A stretch of DNA of 29,008 nt from JAENVT01 sp031430695 (GTDB lineage Bacteria > Actinomycetota > Acidimicrobiia > Acidimicrobiales > Ilumatobacteraceae): positions 1 through 29,008 of the forward strand of contig JANPBZ010000095.1 in the NCBI GenBank assembly GCA_031430695.1. The letters run 5' to 3'. A program made the position numbers and the translations under genes. How positions within the stretch are numbered: position 1 is the stretch's first letter; each line of letters begins with the position of its first letter. Below the pieces are notes generated by a model. The model saw only the letters and a program-made list of their open reading frames with translations. It was not told the DNA's origin and made no database searches. Shown here one piece after another: positions 21,269-28,217 of this stretch.

Positions 21269-23578
21269 GTGAGAACTGACGCGCCAACGACAAGTCGCGT
21301 GCGGGCGTTCCTGGCGTTCGCCCTCGCTGGCGCCGCCATCTACTTCTTCGTCGTCGAGGGCACTGCAGCCGCCGTGTACTGGGACGTCTTCGTCGCAGGC
21401 ATGCTGGCGTTCGGTTTCGTCGCTGTCTCGCGGCTGGATCGCCATCGTGCCGCGTGGACCGTGATCCTTGGCGGGCAAGCGTGCTTCTTGATCGGTGACG
21501 TGTTCTTTGCGTTGCTCGAGCACGTCTTCCACAGCGACGCCTACCCGAATGTCGGCGACATCTTCTACGTCGCCGGGTATCCGTTCATCGCCGTTGGCCT
21601 CGTCATGTTGCTGCGTTCTCGCGGCACGTCACGCGACGCCGGCGGCGTGATCGACGGGTTCATCGTCGCCACCAGCATGGGTGTGCTGCTGTGGGTCTTC
21701 TTCGTCGCACCGACGGCGCTGGACAACACCCTCCCAGTCTTCGAACGCTTGATCAGCGTTGCGTACCCAGCGGGGGACCTGCTGCTGATCGCGATCGGCG
21801 CCCAGTTGGCTGTGCGCCAAGTGCGGCGGCAGGCACCGTATTGGATCGTGGCCGTTGCCTTGGTCGCCTTGCTGGTCTCCGATCTCGGCTACCTCTATCA
21901 ATCGCTCTACGGGGTTTACACCGAACGCGACCCCATCGACTTCGGGTGGTGGATCAGCTATGCCTTGATCGTTGCGGTGTTGCTGCATCCTCGTGTGGGC
22001 GAGATCGCCGCCGCGCCCAGCCGGTCGACGCCGAGTCTTTCCCCGCGCCGAATCATTCTGCTGTCATTGGTGACGATGGCCGCGCCGTTGACCATCGCCG
22101 CCCGTTCGGCAGCCGGTGCGAGCCTGCAACTGCCCGTACTGCTCGGTGGAACCGTGGTGTTGTTCGGTCTCGTGGTCCTTCGCCTCGTGGTGATGGCCAG
22201 GGAGTTGGAATCGAGCCGCACGTTGCTGCTGCACGAGGCCACGCACGACGCGCTGACCGGCCTTGGCAACCGCACGCTGTTCAGCGAGCAGGTCGAGCAG
22301 GCGTTGTCGAGCGGCGTGCCTGTCGCCGTGTTGTGCCTCGATCTCGACGATTTCAAGCTCGTCAACGACAGCCTCGGCCATCCGGCCGGCGATGTGGTGC
22401 TGCAGGTGGTCGGCGAACGGCTGTCGGGTCTGCTCCGCCCCGGCGATGCGGTTGCCCGTCTCGGTGGCGACGAGTTCGCCATGCTGGTCTGTGGTCCCGA
22501 TGTTGCCACCGGGGGAGCGGTTGCGCAGCGGACACTGTCGGCAATCCGCCAGCCGATCGCGCTTCCCGCCGGTCCGGCCGTGCACACCGTGCACTCCAAC
22601 GTCTCCGTCGGTATCGCCCACAGCAGCCACGACAGTTCGGTCGAGGCATTGCTGCGCGACGCTGACATCGCCATGTACCTGGCCAAGCAATCGGGCAAGG
22701 GTCACCACGAGGTTTTTCAGCCCGGTATGCGTCAAGACATGATCGATCGGTTGGAGATGCGCGTCGACCTGGCCGAGGCATTGGTGCGCAACGAGTTCGT
22801 GCTGCACTACCAACCGATCATCGAGGTCGACTCCGGCCGGCCCGTCGGTGTCGAGGCGCTGCTGCGATGGGATCACCCTCGCCGCGGACGCGTCGAGCCG
22901 ATGCAGTTCATCCCGTTGGCCGAAGAGACCGAATTGATCATCCCCATTGGTCGCTGGGTGTTGATGGAGGCATGCCGTCGCGCTGTTGAGCTCGACCCTC
23001 GGTCCGACGGGTTGGAGATCGCCGTCAACGTGTCGGCAGTGCAGCTGCGCGATCCGGGTCTGGTCGACGACGTGCAGCGTGCGCTCGAAAGCTCGGGCCT
23101 TGCCCCGTCGCGACTGATACTCGAACTGACCGAGTCGGCAGTGATCGGTGACATCGATTCGGCGGCGATCATGCTGTGCGAGTTGCGTACGCATGGGGTG
23201 CGCATCGCCCTCGACGACTTCGGCGCCGGGTACCGATCGTTGCAGCATCTGCGAGCGTTCCCCGTCGACATCGTCAAGCTCGATCGCAGCTTTGTGGTCA
23301 GCAGTCTCGAACACGATTCGACGGTGCTGAGCGGCCTGATCGAAATGGCTGCCAACCTGGGGATGGAGACCGTTGGCGAGGGCATCGAGGAGCCGAGCCA
23401 CCTCGACATGTTGCGCGCCCTGAACTGCCGGTACGCGCAGGGTTTCCTGATCGCCAGACCGATGCCGTCGGATCGTCTCGATGAGGTGTACGCGATTGGC
23501 GAGCGTGGGATCGCGGATGTCCCCGAGCCGATGCCAGAGCCGATCGAGACCCGAGAGTCGGTCACGACCAATCTCTGA
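21269..23578 (+). CDS. Membrane-bound GGDEF-EAL c-di-GMP synthase/phosphodiesterase
   Basis: A 769-residue protein. Residues 1 to about 315 contain around nine hydrophobic segments that form a membrane sensor with no family recognised. The GGDEF domain (about 325-490) keeps GGDEF (399-403) and the DLDDFKLVND metal region. The EAL domain (about 500-750) keeps EALLRW (529-534), NVS, ELTES, DDFGAGYRSLQHL, KLDRSF and EGIE, so both the cyclase and the phosphodiesterase centres look intact. The net activity is probably set by the sensor. The start is a GTG at 21269; no ATG fits better. The upstream palindrome may regulate it. Confidence 0.93.
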   Translation: MRTDAPTTSRVRAFLAFALAGAAIYFFVVEGTAAAVYWDVFVAGMLAFGFVAVSRLDRHRAAWTVILGGQACFLIGDVFFALLEHVFHSDAYPNVGDIFYVAGYPFIAVGLVMLLRSRGTSRDAGGVIDGFIVATSMGVLLWVFFVAPTALDNTLPVFERLISVAYPAGDLLLIAIGAQLAVRQVRRQAPYWIVAVALVALLVSDLGYLYQSLYGVYTERDPIDFGWWISYALIVAVLLHPRVGEIAAAPSRSTPSLSPRRIILLSLVTMAAPLTIAARSAAGASLQLPVLLGGTVVLFGLVVLRLVVMARELESSRTLLLHEATHDALTGLGNRTLFSEQVEQALSSGVPVAVLCLDLDDFKLVNDSLGHPAGDVVLQVVGERLSGLLRPGDAVARLGGDEFAMLVCGPDVATGGAVAQRTLSAIRQPIALPAGPAVHTVHSNVSVGIAHSSHDSSVEALLRDADIAMYLAKQSGKGHHEVFQPGMRQDMIDRLEMRVDLAEALVRNEFVLHYQPIIEVDSGRPVGVEALLRWDHPRRGRVEPMQFIPLAEETELIIPIGRWVLMEACRRAVELDPRSDGLEIAVNVSAVQLRDPGLVDDVQRALESSGLAPSRLILELTESAVIGDIDSAAIMLCELRTHGVRIALDDFGAGYRSLQHLRAFPVDIVKLDRSFVVSSLEHDSTVLSGLIEMAANLGMETVGEGIEEPSHLDMLRALNCRYAQGFLIARPMPSDRLDEVYAIGERGIADVPEPMPEPIETRESVTTNL

Positions 23579-23601
23579 TCTCTGAGGTTTCTGAGGCCAG
23601 T

Positions 23602-23637
23602 TTGTAGAACGAACAGGTGTTCGATAGACTGCAACAG
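23602..23637 (+). promoter_or_regulatory. imuA' promoter with LexA (SOS) box
   Basis: TTGTAG (23602-23607) and TAGACT (23625-23630) are spaced 17 bases apart. Between them lies CGAACAGGTGTTCG (23610-23623), the actinobacterial LexA site CGAAC-N4-GTTCG. LexA bound there would block RNA polymerase. The GTG at 23638 lies 7 bases after the -10, so the mRNA is probably leaderless. Confidence 0.85.
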
Positions 23638-24303
23638 GTGTCGTCGCTCGCTGAACGCTTCCCTTCGCTCACGGCTGTCCCTGCCAGCGAACGCACGTTG
23701 CCGGTGCACGAATCACTCGTCGATCTCCTGCCGGTGCTGCAACGTGGTTCCACCGTGGCGTGTAACGGCCGGGCAGGGGTATCGCTGGCTCTGGCTCTGG
23801 CCTCGGCGCCATCGCGCGAGGGGGCCTGGGTGGGTGTGATCGGTCTCCCTGAACTGGGCCTGCGCGCTGCCGCCGACATGGGGGTGGAGTTGCAGCGACT
23901 GGTGATGGTCAACGGCGACCCTCCGTGGGTCGATGTGCTAGCAGCGATGATCGACGGGTTCGACGTGATCCTGGTCGGCCAGCGGGCCGGTCGACTTGCC
24001 AGTGGTGCAGTGCGCAGGCTGCAGGCCAGGGTGCAGACGCGCGGCGTGGTGTTGCTCACGGTGGGGGTGCCGGCGCTCGGCGCCGATCTGCAACTGACCG
24101 CCGATGACGACCAGTGGGTCGGGCTCGGCGACGGTCACGGTGTGGCGACGGGCCGGCGAGTGCTGGTCGAGTTGAGCGGCAGGCGCATTCCCCGACCCCG
24201 GCGAGCAACGATGTGGCTACCCGATGCCAGCGGTGGAATCGTTGCCGCGCCTGCCGTGTCTGCCGCGCCTCCACGAGAACTTCGGCATCAGGTGACCGCG
24301 TAG
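23638..24303 (+). CDS. imuA': ImuA'-like mutasome protein
   Basis: A 221-residue protein of the actinobacterial ImuA' type, a RecA-like accessory of damage-induced mutagenesis. It works with ImuB and the polymerase DnaE2. The RecA-type P-loop is degenerate: VACNGRAGVSLALAL stands where GxxxxGK(T/S) would be, with no lysine, so ATP use is unlikely. The strands VGVIGLPELGLRAAADMG, LQRLVMVN and DVILVGQRAG follow the RecA-like order. The basic C-terminal part (RRIPRPRRATMWLPD) is typical of ImuA'. An earlier GTG at 23617 overlaps the LexA box and is less likely. Regulation is SOS (see the promoter). Partner imuB is 574 bases downstream rather than adjacent. Confidence 0.85.
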   Translation: MSSLAERFPSLTAVPASERTLPVHESLVDLLPVLQRGSTVACNGRAGVSLALALASAPSREGAWVGVIGLPELGLRAAADMGVELQRLVMVNGDPPWVDVLAAMIDGFDVILVGQRAGRLASGAVRRLQARVQTRGVVLLTVGVPALGADLQLTADDDQWVGLGDGHGVATGRRVLVELSGRRIPRPRRATMWLPDASGGIVAAPAVSAAPPRELRHQVTA

Positions 24304-24480
24304 AGGTTGGTGGGTGCTTGGGGCCCGAACGACGTTGAGTCGATTCGGCCGGTGGCGGCAAGGATGAACGCGAGCGCCTTCGGGTCGTCGAACGCAGGCA
24401 CACCGTCAGTCCATGCCAACTTCTTGAGCCCGATGTCGACATGCGACAGCGCACAGCCCAGGCCGCTGCCGAGTTCGGAG
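24288..24480 (-). pseudogene. C-terminal gene remnant, family not recognised
   Basis: On the minus strand 60-odd codons ending at TGA (24288) read like a protein C-terminus: LGCALSHVDIGLKKLAWTD...GVPAFDDPKALAFILAATGR...FGPQAPTNLYAVT. The codons are balanced and it has an ordered look, but it lacks a start codon and an N-terminal part. It converges on and overlaps the imuA' 3' end by 16 bases. It is probably the tail of a gene that was divergent to the TetR gene next to it. I do not recognise the family. Confidence 0.35.
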
Positions 24481-24488
24481 GGCGACGG

Positions 24489-24811
24489 GTGACACAACGA
24501 CCGGCGCACGCACGCAGGCACAACGCCGCGAGCGCACCCGTGGTGCACTGATCGACGCGGCGCGAGTGCTGTTTGCCGAGCGGGGCTACGCCGCGGCGGG
24601 CCGCGAGGAGATTGTCGACGGGCTGGGGATGGTGCGTGAAGCATTGCGAGGCGTTGACGCTGCCGGGCGTTTGAAGGTCGGCCCCGTCGACGCGTTGGCA
24701 CTGGTGGTGATGGCCGTGCTGCACGAGGCCGCGACGGCTATTGCCGATGGCGATGATCCTGGTGCCATGCACAGCGTGATCGACGGGATGATCACCGCGA
24801 TCACTGTGTAG
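24489..24811 (+). pseudogene. TetR-family regulator, internally deleted remnant
   Basis: The N-terminus reads as a TetR DNA-binding domain (RTQAQRRERTR..LIDAARVLFAERGYAA..REEIV). The text then jumps to what is normally the C-terminal third of a TetR protein (LGMVREALRGVDAAGRL..PVDALALVVMAVLHEAATAIADGDDPGA). The HTH recognition helix and most of the ligand domain, roughly 90 codons, are missing, yet the frame continues to TAG at 24809. No start codon is in frame near the N-terminus: the GTG at 24489 is one base out of frame, so a 1-base loss may also exist. It lies between imuA' and imuB and cannot function as a repressor. Confidence 0.7.
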
Positions 24812-24828
24812 ATCACTGTGTAGATCAC
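24800..24828. repeat. 12-bp tandem repeat at the TetR remnant's end
   Basis: ATCACTGTGTAG occurs at 24800-24811 and 24812-24823, followed by a partial ATCAC (24824-24828). The first copy contains the stop codon. This is probably a slippage duplication. Confidence 0.8.
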
Positions 24829-24840
24829 CCGCACACACCC

Positions 24841-24876
24841 TTGTCAAACCGAACAAGCGTTCGTTAACATGCGGTA
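24841..24876 (+). promoter_or_regulatory. imuB promoter with LexA (SOS) box
   Basis: TTGTCA (24841-24846) and TAACAT (24865-24870) are 18 bases apart, with CGAACAAGCGTTCG (24850-24863) between them, a CGAAC-N4-GTTCG LexA site. The GTG at 24877 begins 7 bases after the -10, so a leaderless mRNA is expected. The layout is the same as at imuA'. Confidence 0.87.
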
Positions 24877-26505
24877 GTGATTCCCCGTCTCGGTGTGTTG
24901 TGGTGCCCGAACTGGGCGGTCGTTGCCGCGCAGGCCGAGGCCGATGAACCGGTCGTGGTGTTGCATGGCAACCGGGTGATCGCCCACTCGGTGGCGGCAG
25001 GTCGAGAAGGTGTCGTGGTGGGGCAGCGGCGTCGTCAGGCACAGGCATGCTGTCCTCGCGTCCGCCTGGTCGCCCACGATCCCGATGGCGATGCGCGCCG
25101 GTTCGAGAGTGTCGTCACGGCAATCGCCGCGCTGATACCACGGGTCGAGATCACCGAACCGGGGATGCTCTCGTTCCTGGCCAAGGGACCATCGCGGTAC
25201 TTCGGTGGCGAATCGGCAATGGCCGAACGGATGACGGATCTGGCCACCAGCACAGCCAGCGCAACCGGCGCGGCGCTGGAGGCAGTGGGGGGCTTCGGCA
25301 TGGGCGTGGCCGACGGCCGGTTTGCCGCCGCCATTGCAGCCCGGAAGGCTGCCGTACGTGGTGGTGCCGTTGCACCGGTGACCACGCCGGTGATCGTGCC
25401 AGCCGGTGTGGAAGCCACCGCCCGGTTCCTGGCGCCGTTGCCCGTGCAGCTACTGGCCTCGGTGGCCAGCCTCGACGACGACTTCGTGCAACTGTTGCAG
25501 CGGCTCGGTGTGCGTCAGGTGGGTCAGCTGGCTGTGCTGTCGGTTGCCGATGTGTTGGCCCGGTTCGGGCGGCAAGGTGAGTTTGCCCATCGCCTTGCCA
25601 GTGGCGGTGACGACCGTCCTCCCGGCACGGTCGAGCCACCCAGCGGGTTGGTCGCAATGCAGGTGCTCGACGACCCGGCCCACCACGTCGACACCATGGT
25701 GTTCATCGCCCGCCAACTGGCCGAAGAGCTGTGCGGCGTCCTGAGCGCCGACGGCAAGGTGTGCACCCGGCTGATCATCACCGCCGAGACCGAACACAGC
25801 GAACGCAACGAACGATTGTGGTATCGCTCCACCGGGTTATCGGCGGCGGCGATGGTCGAACGCGCTCGATGGCAACTCGATGCCTGGGTCAACAGCGCCG
25901 CGCTCACATCGGGGATCACAGCCGGCGTCACCATGCTGCGGCTCGAGCCGGTCGAAGTGCGCGGCGACGACGGCGTGCAACTGGGCTTGTGGGGCGGGCG
26001 CACCCAAGCGGACGAATGGGCGGCGCGAGCCGTGGCACGGCTGGCCACCTTGGCAGGGGCTGAGCACGTGGTGGTACCCGCCGCCACCGGAGGACGGTTG
26101 CCAGGCGACGCCTTCGCCTGGGTGCCCGCCGTCACCGCCGATCTTGCCGAGCCCGCCCTGCGCCTGACCGCGCCCGATGGGCCATGGCCGGGCAGCATGC
26201 CCAGCCCATCGCCGGCCGTGGTGCATACCCAGCCGATGGCAATCGAGGTGTTCGACGATCAGGGGCACCCGGTGTGTGTCACCGGCAGGGGAGCGGTCAG
26301 CGCCGCGCCGGCAACGGTGCGTGTTGCCGGCAGGGGAGCAGAGCTCGTCGTGGCATGGGCCGGTCCATGGCCACTGGAAGAGCGTTGGTGGGATTCCGCC
26401 AGAGCGCGGCGATCGGCGCGGTTCCAACTGTTGACCGGGTCCGGATCGCTGCTCCTGGTCAGCCTCGAACGACAACGTTGGTGGTTGCTCGGTGAGTACT
26501 GCTAA
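24877..26505 (+). CDS. imuB: ImuB, Y-family polymerase-like mutasome hub
   Basis: A 542-residue protein with the Y-family polymerase fold but without polymerase residues. The first strand reads LGVLWCPNW, where active enzymes have Asp-x-Asp, and EITEPGMLSF replaces the SIDE motif. Known ImuB proteins are likewise inactive and act as a hub linking the beta clamp, ImuA' and DnaE2. A clamp-binding motif QLGLWG is visible at 368-373, before the less conserved C-terminal protein-interaction tail (about 375-542). The start GTG at 24877 is fixed by the promoter spacing. It is SOS-controlled. No dnaE2 is in the window. It is separated from imuA' by the TetR remnant and has its own promoter. Confidence 0.92.
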   Translation: MIPRLGVLWCPNWAVVAAQAEADEPVVVLHGNRVIAHSVAAGREGVVVGQRRRQAQACCPRVRLVAHDPDGDARRFESVVTAIAALIPRVEITEPGMLSFLAKGPSRYFGGESAMAERMTDLATSTASATGAALEAVGGFGMGVADGRFAAAIAARKAAVRGGAVAPVTTPVIVPAGVEATARFLAPLPVQLLASVASLDDDFVQLLQRLGVRQVGQLAVLSVADVLARFGRQGEFAHRLASGGDDRPPGTVEPPSGLVAMQVLDDPAHHVDTMVFIARQLAEELCGVLSADGKVCTRLIITAETEHSERNERLWYRSTGLSAAAMVERARWQLDAWVNSAALTSGITAGVTMLRLEPVEVRGDDGVQLGLWGGRTQADEWAARAVARLATLAGAEHVVVPAATGGRLPGDAFAWVPAVTADLAEPALRLTAPDGPWPGSMPSPSPAVVHTQPMAIEVFDDQGHPVCVTGRGAVSAAPATVRVAGRGAELVVAWAGPWPLEERWWDSARARRSARFQLLTGSGSLLLVSLERQRWWLLGEYC

Positions 26506-26569
26506 GTTCGCTTGTTGAACTGACTACTCACTCACTCCCACTGACTCCCTCACTGACTTGGAGATGTAC

Positions 26570-26863
26570 ATGGACACTGACACGGACACTGACACGGACA
26601 CTGAGCAATGGCATCCGACAGCGTGCGTACTGTGTTCGATCAATTGTGGCCTCGAGGTTCGAATCGACGGGCCGGCCACGTTGCTGTCGGGTCACATCAC
26701 CTTGCCCAACGGTTTCGGTCTCGGGCCCGGAGGGTCCAGCGATGCGGTCGGCGTGGCACCGAATGAACTGACCTCATCGGAGGATCGCGACTGGTTCGCG
26801 GGCACCCCACATCACAAGCATGTGCGTGCTCGACTCGAGCGGATCTCCAGCGTGGGGGTGTAA
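26570..26863 (+). pseudogene. Molybdopterin oxidoreductase, internally deleted remnant
   Basis: A 97-codon reading frame that joins the two ends of a protein normally of about 700 residues. The start has WHPTACVLCSINCGLEV, the N-terminal iron-sulfur cysteine motif of formate-dehydrogenase-like molybdopterin enzymes, missing its later cysteine. By about residue 40 it continues as GHITLPNGFGLG...GVAPNELTSSEDRDWFAGTPHHKH, the usual C-terminus. The whole cofactor-binding body is gone, in frame. The ATG at 26570 has GGAG at 26560-26563 (6-base spacer). The first residues are (Asp-Thr) repeats made by a DNA repeat. The stop TAA overlaps the HxlR ATG by one base. It may still be translated as a small protein, but it cannot be the enzyme. 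Confidence 0.75.
26573..26604. repeat. 12-bp tandem repeat encoding Asp-Thr repeats
   Basis: GACACTGACACG at 26573-26584 and 26585-26596, then GACACTGA (26597-26604). It can also be read as alternating 6-mers GACACT/GACACG. It encodes five Asp-Thr pairs at the start of the molybdopterin remnant. The 50 bases upstream are also low-complexity CACT/GACT sequence (26521-26556). Confidence 0.85.
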
Positions 26864-27330
26864 TGCGTCGCACACGATTCGACGAGTGGCCATGCCCCAT
26901 TGCCCGGGCAACTGACCTGATCGGCGACTGGTGGACCCCGCTGATCATGCGCGAGGCATTCTCGGGGAAGCGCCGGTTCGATGAGTTCCAATCGGCACTC
27001 GATGCGCCGCGCGCCGTGCTGACCACGCGCCTCAAGCGACTGTGCGCCGAGGGCATGCTCGAGCGAGTGGCGTATCAGCAGTCACCGCCGCGCTATGAGT
27101 ACCGCCTGACCGACAAGGGTCGTGCGTTCTGGGATGTGCTGGCGGCGATGTGGCGATGGGGCAGCGACTGGTTGTGGCCGGACGGACCTGGGATGCCGGC
27201 AGGGTCGCCGGTGGTGTTGAAGGACCGAGAGACGGGACGCGTCGTGCGGCCGCTGGTCATCGACGAAGAGACCGGAGAGCACCTCGACGTGCGCACGGTT
27301 CGAGTCGGTCGCGCGTCGAGCTCAACGTAG
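26863..27330 (+). CDS. HxlR-family transcriptional regulator
   Basis: A 155-residue winged-helix regulator. The N-terminus CPIARATDLIGDWWTPLIMREAFSGKRRFDEFQ and the following LTTRLKRLCAEGMLERVAYQQSPPRYEYRLTDKGRAF are the HxlR signature, with the DNA-contacting helix-turn-helix and beta wing. The C-terminal 50 residues are an extension without known function. It works as a dimer; many members sense oxidants or aldehydes through a cysteine, and here the cysteine near residue 10 is kept. The ATG overlaps the stop of the molybdopterin remnant (TAATG), so it was probably in an operon with that gene. It ends 4 bases from the convergent pseudogene. It is intact. Confidence 0.9.
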   Translation: MRRTRFDEWPCPIARATDLIGDWWTPLIMREAFSGKRRFDEFQSALDAPRAVLTTRLKRLCAEGMLERVAYQQSPPRYEYRLTDKGRAFWDVLAAMWRWGSDWLWPDGPGMPAGSPVVLKDRETGRVVRPLVIDEETGEHLDVRTVRVGRASSST

Positions 27331-27334
27331 CCGT

Positions 27335-28203
27335 TCAGCGCAACCGCTCGATCAAGGCTCCCAACGTCTCGACTGGGCCAGGTTCGGCAACGTCGATGAG
27401 TCGCACGATCAACGTGGTCGCTCCGGCGTCGACCAACCGCTGTGCCCGCTCGTAGTGCTCGGCCACCGTGCCGGCGTTCACCCAGAGCCGCGGCAGCACT
27501 TGCAGTGCATCCTCGAGGTAGGCGTACCGCTGGTCGACGGAGGGGAAGTCGATGCCGGCTGGGCCCTGCCTGCGGAGAGCACGTCGAGCGTCGCAACCTG
27601 TTTGGCGAGGACAGCCGGAAGATGACGAAACGCCGGCGACACGAGCACGCCGAGGCGAACCCGCTCGGTGACTGCGGCCAGCCAAGCCAGCGTCGTGTAC
27701 GGCTCGGGGAGATCAGCCCAGGCAGGACCGACCTGCGGAATCTGACGGAGATGATCCATCATCCAGATGTGGTCGACGCCGGCGGCCTCCGCATCGGCGG
27801 CGATGGAGCGCAGGCGCTCGGCGAGGTGATCGCGGGAGCCGGGCCCGTCGAAGCTCGACAGGTGCAGGCCGACCTTGACGCCGGCCGCGGGCGATGCAGC
27901 GATCGCACCGACGGGGGATGGGGCTCGACGTCGAGTCGCCAGCGCCGCAGGAACCACGACGACGGGTTGGGGCGTCAGCAGCTCGTCCCACGGCTCTGCG
28001 AGTACAGCCTCGCGGATCGCCGGCCAGCGACGGAACTGCTTGGCAATCACGTCGGCAGGCACACCGACAGGTCGTGCCGCGTTACGCCGGCGGCACTCGG
28101 CGGCGGCTGTGTCGAACATCACGGCGATGCACGGCATGCCCGCCTCGTGAGCCGATCGCCTCCACGCGGCGCGCGGTTCGGGATCGAACTCAGGGTGAGT
28201 GAC
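27335..28203 (-). pseudogene. P-loop kinase-LLM (F420-type) oxidoreductase fusion, broken
   Basis: Read on the minus strand, it opens mid-domain at about 28203 (THPEFDPEPRAAWRRSAHEAG) with the second half of a Pnkp-like P-loop kinase (CIAVMFDTAAAECRRRNAARP). The Walker A half is absent, as a stop codon lies just upstream (28204-28206). A linker leads into a luciferase-like monooxygenase/F420 oxidoreductase: VGLHLSSFDGPGSRDHLAERLRS..GVDHIWMMDHLRQIP...LDVLSAGRA. At about 27560 the frame shifts with loss of perhaps 20-30 codons, resuming as AGIDFPSVDQRYAYLEDALQVLPRLW. A second deletion of about 100 codons then joins VNAGTVAEHYERAQRLVDAGATT to the natural end. At least three lesions are present, so it is a pseudogene. 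Confidence 0.75.
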
Positions 28204-28217
28204 TCAGGCCCAACGAA

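Noticed and set aside
23617..23637. GTG at 23617 as the imuA' start
   Set aside because: It lies inside the LexA box and upstream of the -10, so it would not be on the predicted transcript.
24566..24811. Short ORF considered as an intact 81-residue protein
   Set aside because: The GTG at 24566 lies inside the TetR N-terminal helix, and homology continues upstream of it, so this is part of a remnant.
26573..26604. Tandem repeats considered as CRISPR or an origin
   Set aside because: The units are 12 bases, contiguous and without spacers, inside a reading frame; the same holds for 24800-24828.
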